Source of the DNA: Burkholderia pyrrocinia
Lineage (GTDB): Bacteria; Pseudomonadota; Gammaproteobacteria; Burkholderiales; Burkholderiaceae
Direction: 5' to 3'
NCBI RefSeq assembly: GCF_001028665.1
Contig: NZ_CP011503.1
Location: 3,348,001 to 3,412,000, forward strand
DNA length: 64,000 nt
The notes under the pieces are model-generated. The model ran no database searches. It was given only the letters and a program-made list of their open reading frames with translations, and was not told the origin of the DNA. Shown here piece after piece: positions 57,202 to 64,000 of the stretch; within the stretch, counting starts at the first letter, position 1, and each line of letters opens with the position of its first letter. A program made the translations under genes and the position numbers.

Positions 57202-58089
57202 TCACTCGCTGCGCGTGCCGGCGAGCCGCGCGTCGAGCGCCGTCCTGAACGCCGCGAGCGCCGACGGCTCGGCATCGGTCACGGCCCACCACGTCATCCC
57301 GGCCGCGTCCCAGCGGTCGAGCGAATAGCCCTGCGACACGGTCGCATACGGGGCCGCCGGCCCTTCGCCTGCCGGCCGCACGTAGACGTCGATCACGTGC
57401 TGCCGGTAACGGTAGACGAGCACCGCGACGCGGCGCCGCCCGACATAGTCGAGCCGGCCGCCGACCAGCGCGAAGCCGCTCGCCGCGAGATCCTCGACCG
57501 GCGGCGCATAGTCGAGCCGGCCGTTGAACCACGGCTTGACCGTGTGCCGGTCGGTCGAGATCACGTCGATGTCGCGCGCCGACAGGTCGGCCCGCACGTG
57601 GCTCGAGACAAGTTCGTCGACCGTGCGGTCGGTGTCGGCGTGGCGCGCGGACAGCGCCATCCCGGCCGCCGCGGCAAGCGCCACCAGCAGCGCGACGCCC
57701 CAGCCGAGCCCGGGCAGCGCGGCGACGCGCGGCCCCGGGCTGGCCGGCGCCGGGCGTGCCGATACGCCGCCGCCCAGCCAGGAGAACCAGCGACGGCCGC
57801 GCGGCCGCGGCTGCGATCGCGGCTCGGGCTCGGGTTCCGCCCGGGCTTGCCCTCGGGCCCGCCCGCCCCCCGCTGCCGGCAGGCTCGCGAGGATGCTCGC
57901 CCGCAGCGCATCCGGCGCCCGGTGATAGTCGGCCTGCCGCACGGCCTGCACCAGCGTGACGATCCGCGCACGATCGCGGCGGCACGCTTCGCACCCTTCG
58001 ACATGCTGCTGGACCCGCAACGCATCGGGCGCCGACAGCTCGCGGTCGACGTCCGCGTCCAGCAACGCTCGCGCTTCGTTACAGTCCAT
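57202..58089 (-). CDS. Anti-sigma factor (zinc-finger, transmembrane)
   Basis: Predicted membrane-bound inhibitor of the adjacent ECF sigma factor. The 295-residue protein has an N-terminal zf-HC2 zinc site, HxxxCxxC (His29, Cys33, Cys36), a Pro/Arg-rich linker, one membrane helix (about 123-147) and an extracytoplasmic domain (about 150-295) that presumably senses the signal. The ATG at 58087-58089 lies inside the end of the sigma gene, an 11-nt overlap that implies translational coupling. Confidence 0.88.
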   Translation of the reverse strand: MDCNEARALLDADVDRELSAPDALRVQQHVEGCEACRRDRARIVTLVQAVRQADYHRAPDALRASILASLPAAGGGRARGQARAEPEPEPRSQPRPRGRRWFSWLGGGVSARPAPASPGPRVAALPGLGWGVALLVALAAAAGMALSARHADTDRTVDELVSSHVRADLSARDIDVISTDRHTVKPWFNGRLDYAPPVEDLAASGFALVGGRLDYVGRRRVAVLVYRYRQHVIDVYVRPAGEGPAAPYATVSQGYSLDRWDAAGMTWWAVTDAEPSALAAFRTALDARLAGTRSE

Positions 58090-58720
58090 CGATAGCCTCC
58101 GATGCGGTTCCGCCCGCCGGCGTACGGCCCGGCCGGCCTTTGGCCGCCGGCGCGGGCTCGCCGCCCAGCAGCACGGCGAGCCTGCGACGGCCGCGTGCAA
58201 GCCGCGACATCACCGTGCCGACCGGCACGTCCGCGATCGCCGCGATCTCGCGGTAGCTCAGGTCCTCCATCTCGCGCAGCACGAGCACCTCGCGGTACTC
58301 GGGCGGCAGCTTTGCGAGCGCCGCATTCACGAGCCGCACGTTCTCGCCGCGCAACAGCTGCGCGAGCGGATCCTCGGTCGCCGGCTGCCAGTCGTCGGGA
58401 ACGTCGGCGTCGTCGAGCGTGTCGGGCAGCGCGACCTCGTGCTCGTGCGTACGGCGCCGCCACTCGGTGTACCAGGTGTGGCGCACGATCGTCAGCAGCC
58501 ACGGCCGCGCGTTGTCGCCGCGGCACGAATCGACGAAGCGCAGCGCGCGCATGCACGCGTCCTGGACGACGTCGTCCGCATCGCTGGCGCTGCCGCTCAG
58601 CCAGCGCGCGAGGTTGTACGCGGCGTCGAGATGCGGCAGCACGAGCGTACGAAACCGCTCGCCGCGCGCTATCGCGTCGTCCGCTGCCCGCTCATCGACC
58701 GCCTGTCCGGCTTGCCCCAC
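58079..58720 (-). CDS. ECF-family RNA polymerase sigma factor
   Basis: Alternative sigma factor with region 2 (FRTLVLPHLDAAYNLARWLSG, DADDVVQDACMRALRF) and region 4 (LAKLPPEYREVLVLREMEDLSYREIA and VPVGTVMSRLARGRRRL). I chose the GTG at 58718-58720, which has GGGAGG four bases upstream and gives 213 aa. The frame continues to a TTG at 58840, but the extra 40 residues are unlike sigma factors and that start lacks a ribosome-binding site. The regulon is unknown. Confidence 0.88.
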   Translation of the reverse strand: MGQAGQAVDERAADDAIARGERFRTLVLPHLDAAYNLARWLSGSASDADDVVQDACMRALRFVDSCRGDNARPWLLTIVRHTWYTEWRRRTHEHEVALPDTLDDADVPDDWQPATEDPLAQLLRGENVRLVNAALAKLPPEYREVLVLREMEDLSYREIAAIADVPVGTVMSRLARGRRRLAVLLGGEPAPAAKGRPGRTPAGGTASEAIDGL

Positions 58721-58897
58721 GTGGCCTCCCTGGTCCCGGCGGCCGAAACCGCGCCCGTTCCGCGCACCGTGCCCGGACAGACCGGCAACGTGCTCGCTTG
58801 ATGACCTTACCGTCGTTGCGTCGAGTTTATTCCCGCGCAACGCACATGAAGCGTAAAAAAACGCCGGACGGCCCTGCGGCCGGGCCGCCCGTCGCCG

Positions 58898-59809
58898 TTA
58901 CGGCGTGGTGCTCCAGTAGCCGGGGCGCGCGTACGCGGCGCGCAGGTAGTCGATGAAATAACGCACACGCGCCGGCACGTAGCGCTGTTGCGGGTAGACC
59001 GCGAGGATGTCGTAGTCGGGCAGCGCGTACTCGTCGAGCACGGTCTCGAGCTCGCCCGTTTCGAGCTGCGCGGCGATTTCCCACGTCGAGCGCCAGCCGA
59101 GCCCGAGGCCTTCGGCCACCCATCGGTGCAGCAACTCGCCGTCGTTGCAGTCGAGATTGCCCGCGACGCGCATCGTCGCGATCTTGCCATGGCGCTGGAA
59201 ATACCAGCCGCGGTTCTGCCCGCCCTGCAGGTTGAACGCCAGGCAGTTGTGCTTCAGCAGGTCGTCGAGCGACTTCGGCCGGCCGTGCCGGCGGAAATAG
59301 TCGGGCGTGCCGCACACGACGCGCCGGTTCGACGCGAGCTTCACCGCGACGAAGTTCGGATCGACGGCGCCGCCGATCCGGATCGACAGGTCGTAGCCTT
59401 CGCGCACGAGATCGACGACTCGGTCGGTCAGGTTGAACGACAGCTGCATCTCGGGCTTGTCGGCCAGAAAGCCGGGCGCGTGCGGCGCGACGTGCTTGCG
59501 CCCGAACGCGGCCGGCGCGGACACGATCAGGTGCCCGCTGACCGCACGCCGCCCGGCGGCCAGCTCGTTCTCGGCCTGGTCCCATTCGGACAGCAGCCCG
59601 CGGCAGCGTTCGAGGAACGCGGCGCCCTCCTCGCTGACCACCAGCCGCCGCGTCGAGCGGTACATCAGCTTCACGCCGAGGCGCTTCTCGAGCGCGTCGA
59701 TGCGCCGCCCCAGCACCACCGGCGACACGCCCTCCTCGAGCGCCGCCGCCGCGAGGCTGCCGGCATCGGCAACCCGCACGAACGTCTCGATCTGCTTGAA
59801 GCGATCCAT
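58898..59809 (-). CDS. LysR family regulator, probably of the glyoxylate genes
   Basis: LysR-type regulator of 303 residues: N-terminal winged helix (DRFKQIETFVRVADAGSLAAAALEEGVSPVVLGRRIDALE-type segment, residues 2-62) and a C-terminal substrate-binding domain. The ATG at 59807-59809 matches the normal LysR start; an in-frame start at 59863 adds 18 residues. It is divergent from gcl with a 172-bp spacer, the usual layout for a LysR protein and its target. Effector unknown, but glyoxylate or a related acid is plausible. Confidence 0.88.
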   Translation of the reverse strand: MDRFKQIETFVRVADAGSLAAAALEEGVSPVVLGRRIDALEKRLGVKLMYRSTRRLVVSEEGAAFLERCRGLLSEWDQAENELAAGRRAVSGHLIVSAPAAFGRKHVAPHAPGFLADKPEMQLSFNLTDRVVDLVREGYDLSIRIGGAVDPNFVAVKLASNRRVVCGTPDYFRRHGRPKSLDDLLKHNCLAFNLQGGQNRGWYFQRHGKIATMRVAGNLDCNDGELLHRWVAEGLGLGWRSTWEIAAQLETGELETVLDEYALPDYDILAVYPQQRYVPARVRYFIDYLRAAYARPGYWSTTP

Positions 59810-59981
59810 CTCCCGTCTCCGTCTCTGTTCCGGCATCGGCGGGAAGCCCCGTCCGGCCGTCATTCCATACTTTTAGTTTCGAAATAAGCGACTCCGGCTG
59901 ATCTTATCAAACCTTTCCTGCATCCCTAAAGTGTTCCCAACAGACCCATTCGCACGATCCGCCACATTCAAGGAGACATTC

Positions 59982-61757
<1,776 letters not shown>

Positions 61758-61800
61758 TCCGCAGGACATTTTTGACTGACCGACCGAAGAGGCTTAGCTC

Positions 61801-62610
61801 ATGCCGAAGTTTGCTGCAAACCTGACCATGCTGTTCAACGAAGTGCCGTTCCTCGACCGCTTCAACGCGGCCGCGGACGCGGGCTTCGACGCCGTCGAGT
61901 TCCTGTTCCCGTATCCGTATTCGAAAGAGGAACTCGCCGAGCGGCTCGATACGCACCGCCTGTGCCTCGTGCTGCACAACCTGCCCGCCGGCAACTGGGA
62001 CCAGGGCGAGCGCGGCATCGCGTGCCTGCCCGATCGCGTCGGCGAGTTCCAGGAAGGTGTCGGCCGTGCGATCGAGTACGCGAAGGCACTGAAGGTGCCG
62101 CAACTGAACTGCCTCGTCGGCATCCCGTCGGCCAGCACGGCACGCGACAAGACGTTCGTCACGATCGTCGACAACCTGCGCTTCGCGGCCGACGCGCTGA
62201 AGCGCGAAGGCATCCGCCTGCTCGTCGAGCCGTGCAACAGCTTCGACATCCCGGGCTTCGCGCTGAACCGTTCGTCGGAAGGGCTCGACGTGATCCGCGC
62301 GGTCGGCTCGGACAACCTGTTCCTGCAGTACGACATCTATCACATGCAACGCATGGAAGGCGAACTGGCCGCGACGATCGAACGCAACCTCGCGTCGATC
62401 GGCCACGTCCAGCTCGCGGACAACCCGGGCCGCAACGAGCCGGGCACGGGCGAGATCAATTACGCGTTCCTGTTCGCACTGCTCGACCGGCTCGGCTACG
62501 ACGGCTACGTCGGCTGCGAATACAAGCCCCGCACCACCACGACGGAAGGGCTCGGCTGGTTACAAGGCGTCGCCGGCTGCGCACCGGGCTCGGCGCGCCG
62601 CGCCGCCTGA
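61801..62610 (+). CDS. hyi: Hydroxypyruvate isomerase
   Basis: Interconverts hydroxypyruvate and tartronate semialdehyde. The 269-residue TIM-barrel protein has MPKFAANLTMLFNEVPFLDRF, VEFLFPYPY, LVEPCNSFDIPGF with the metal-binding glutamate and GEINYAFLFALLDR. Length slightly exceeds E. coli Hyi (258). 43 bp after gcl, same operon. Confidence 0.95.
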   Translation: MPKFAANLTMLFNEVPFLDRFNAAADAGFDAVEFLFPYPYSKEELAERLDTHRLCLVLHNLPAGNWDQGERGIACLPDRVGEFQEGVGRAIEYAKALKVPQLNCLVGIPSASTARDKTFVTIVDNLRFAADALKREGIRLLVEPCNSFDIPGFALNRSSEGLDVIRAVGSDNLFLQYDIYHMQRMEGELAATIERNLASIGHVQLADNPGRNEPGTGEINYAFLFALLDRLGYDGYVGCEYKPRTTTTEGLGWLQGVAGCAPGSARRAA

Positions 62611-62651
62611 GATCCGCCCTTCCCGTTTTCGCCCCTATAGGAGACTTTCAC

Positions 62652-63545
62652 ATGGCAACCATCGGTTTCATCGGCCTCGGCATCATGGGCGCGCACATGG
62701 CGCGCAACCTGCTCAAGGGCGATCATCAGCTCGTCGTGAACGGCGCGTTCCCGATCCCGGACGACCTGCGTGCGAGCGCGAAGGTCGTCGCAAACTCGAC
62801 CGAAGTCGCACAAAAAGCGGACGTCATCGTCGTGATGGTGCCGGACACGCCCGACGTGCGTAACGTGCTGTTCGCCGACGACGGCGTCGCGAAGGGCCTG
62901 ACGGCCGGCAAGCTCGTGATCGACATGAGCTCGATCTCGCCGCTCGACACGCAGGAATTCGCGAAGCAGATCAACGCGCTCGGCTGCGACTACCTCGACG
63001 CACCGGTGTCCGGCGGCGAAGTCGGCGCACGCGAAGCGACGCTGACGATCATGGTCGGCGGCCCGGAAGCGGCCTTCGAGCGCGCCAGGCCGCTGTTCGA
63101 GAAGATGGGCAAGAACATCACGCTCGTCGGCGACAACGGCGCGGGCCAGACCTGCAAGGTCGCGAACCAGATCATCGTCGCGCTGAACATCGAAGCCGTC
63201 GGCGAAGCCTTGCTGTTCGCCGCACGCTCGGGCGCCGATCCGGAGCGCGTTCGCCAGGCGCTGATGGGCGGCTTCGCCGCGTCGCGCATCCTCGAAGTGC
63301 ACGGCGCGCGGATGACGAAGCGCACGTTCGATCCGGGCTTCCGCATCGAGCTGCACCAGAAGGACCTGAACCTCGCGCTCGACGGCGCACGCAAGCTCGG
63401 CCTCGCGCTGCCGCACACCGCGAGCGCGCAGCAACTGTTCAGCGTGTGCGCATCGCACGGCGGCAAGGCATGGGATCACTCGGCACTCGTGCGCGCGCTC
63501 GAGATCATGTCGAACTTCGAGATCGGCCAGACGCCGGCCGCGTAA
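62652..63545 (+). CDS. garR: Tartronate semialdehyde reductase (2-hydroxy-3-oxopropionate reductase)
   Basis: NADH-dependent reduction of tartronate semialdehyde to D-glycerate. The 297-residue beta-hydroxyacid dehydrogenase has the Rossmann motif GFIGLGIMG (residues 5-13), the substrate motif DAPVSGGEVGA and the catalytic lysine in GQTCKVANQ. Could equally be called glxR, its allantoin-pathway paralogue in E. coli. Third gene of gcl-hyi-garR. AGGAGAC lies before the ATG. Confidence 0.95.
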   Translation: MATIGFIGLGIMGAHMARNLLKGDHQLVVNGAFPIPDDLRASAKVVANSTEVAQKADVIVVMVPDTPDVRNVLFADDGVAKGLTAGKLVIDMSSISPLDTQEFAKQINALGCDYLDAPVSGGEVGAREATLTIMVGGPEAAFERARPLFEKMGKNITLVGDNGAGQTCKVANQIIVALNIEAVGEALLFAARSGADPERVRQALMGGFAASRILEVHGARMTKRTFDPGFRIELHQKDLNLALDGARKLGLALPHTASAQQLFSVCASHGGKAWDHSALVRALEIMSNFEIGQTPAA

Positions 63546-63700
63546 CGCGGACGCAACAACGCGCGGTTCCGCTGCAATGGCGGACGCGCGCGAAGAACAC
63601 GCGCGATTCGGCCAGGGCCGGTCGCATCGATGCGCGACGCACTCGCGCATCACGGTGGGGCGCCCCGCTCCGCATCGCCAACGGCGTGCGGGACGGGGCG

Positions 63701-63729
63701 AAAAACGCCGCTCTGGGCTGAGAGCGGCG
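63701..63729 (-). terminator. Minus-strand intrinsic terminator with no visible gene upstream
   Basis: Stem CGCCGCTCT (63706-63714) with AGAGCGGCG (63721-63729); on the minus strand five T follow (63705-63701). It could end an unseen minus-strand RNA, or serve as a reverse block behind garR. Confidence 0.7.
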
Positions 63730-63820
63730 TGGTGGGGTCCGCAGCGGCACCCGGCGGCGCCGGGGAAGCCTTGGTCGGTCAGACGTCGTCGTCGGGTGTC
63801 CGCCTGTCGGATTTCGCGTA

Positions 63821-63840
63821 TTACATTTCTTTACGTTCGA
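63821..63840 (+). promoter_or_regulatory. Candidate response-regulator direct repeat
   Basis: TTACATTTCT followed immediately by TTACGTTCGA: a direct repeat of TTACNTT with a 10-bp period, the helical spacing expected of OmpR/PhoB-family dimers. It lies about 160 bp before the window end and may control the next gene. Confidence 0.45.
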
Positions 63841-63991
63841 GCATGCGATTTTTCATGCAATCGTCGCGCTGAGCGCCTACACTTTCGCCACGCCTTTCGA
63901 GAAAACCGCCGCGCTTGCGTTCACTCCGGTGAATGCGCCCAGCGCGATGTTTTTTTCGCCACTTCACGGCGCGTTTTCTTTTCAACCACCT

Positions 63992-63997
63992 AAGGAG
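63992..63997 (+). promoter_or_regulatory. Ribosome-binding site for a gene starting beyond the window
   Basis: AAGGAG three bases before the window end. It implies that a plus-strand start codon follows within a few bases. Confidence 0.7.
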
Positions 63998-64000
63998 TGC

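Larger units (their letters stand above)
63546..64000. other. Non-coding regulatory region at the right end of the window
   Basis: 455 bp with no credible gene. It contains an inverted repeat over GCCCCGC...GCGGGAC-type arms near 63660-63700 (possible garR 3' hairpin), a minus-oriented terminator at 63701-63729, a 10-bp-spaced direct repeat at 63821-63840, and a ribosome-binding site at its end. The plus-strand gene served by that site starts just outside the window. Confidence 0.65.

Overview
The window is a dense, GC-rich stretch of a betaproteobacterial chromosome. Gene content and order (ndk-rlmN-rodZ-ispG, surE-pcm-nlpD-rpoS, dnaX-ybaB-recR, rpsF-priB-rpsR-rplI-dnaB, and a complete L-Ara4N cluster with a split arnA) fit the main chromosome of a Burkholderia, probably of the cepacia complex. 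The genus is an inference from layout and protein similarity recalled from memory; no search was run. Nearly all of it is core genome: there is no prophage, no intact insertion sequence, no CRISPR array and no tRNA that I can see.

Layout. 1-3.5 kb: ispG (cut by the window edge), rodZ, rlmN and ndk on the minus strand. 3.7-6.95 kb: a BAX-inhibitor-1 family membrane protein, rlmD and an EEP-fold phosphodiesterase. 7-11.5 kb: a PolB-like exonuclease, then the stationary-phase block rpoS-nlpD-pcm-surE. 11.7-16.6 kb: a class III CoA-transferase, recR, ybaB, dnaX and the SRP RNA gene. 17-25.6 kb (plus strand): trxA, rho, a merR-MFS pair with a typical MerR promoter, mtfA, rpmE2, a GT39-like membrane protein and a MATE exporter. 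25.5-27.7 kb is the one scarred region: a truncated lipA and a truncated Fis-type activator meet at a deletion junction, followed by a 920-bp tandem duplication of a merR/carboxymuconolactone-decarboxylase-like pair whose second merR has lost its DNA-binding domain through an exact in-frame 336-bp deletion.

28-40 kb: a ComEA-like exported protein, a YidB-family protein, clpB with a clear sigma-32 promoter, an NsrR-like regulator divergent from a truncated haemoglobin, the molybdopterin genes moaE-moaD-moeA (with three 49-bp hairpin repeats inside the operon), thrC-hom and alaA. 40.2-48 kb: a Mth938-domain gene and the lipid A L-Ara4N pathway (arnT, a small arnE/F-like flippase subunit, arnB, arnC, separate formyltransferase and decarboxylase genes, arnD). 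48-53.8 kb: bcp, a candidate small RNA of about 134 nt, a PIN-PhoH ATPase, an NlpC/P60 lipoprotein, and the phosphate transporter pit with its DUF47 partner. 54-57 kb: dnaB and the rpsF ribosomal operon with a candidate S6:S18-binding leader hairpin. 57.2-58.7 kb: an ECF sigma/anti-sigma pair. 58.9-63.5 kb: a LysR regulator divergent from gcl-hyi-garR, which turns glyoxylate into glycerate. The last 455 bp are non-coding regulatory DNA leading to a gene that starts just outside the window.

The items most worth following up are the candidate small RNA between bcp and phoH, the covarying 49-bp hairpin repeats inside the moa operon, the deletion scar next to the merR duplication, and the control region at the right-hand end.
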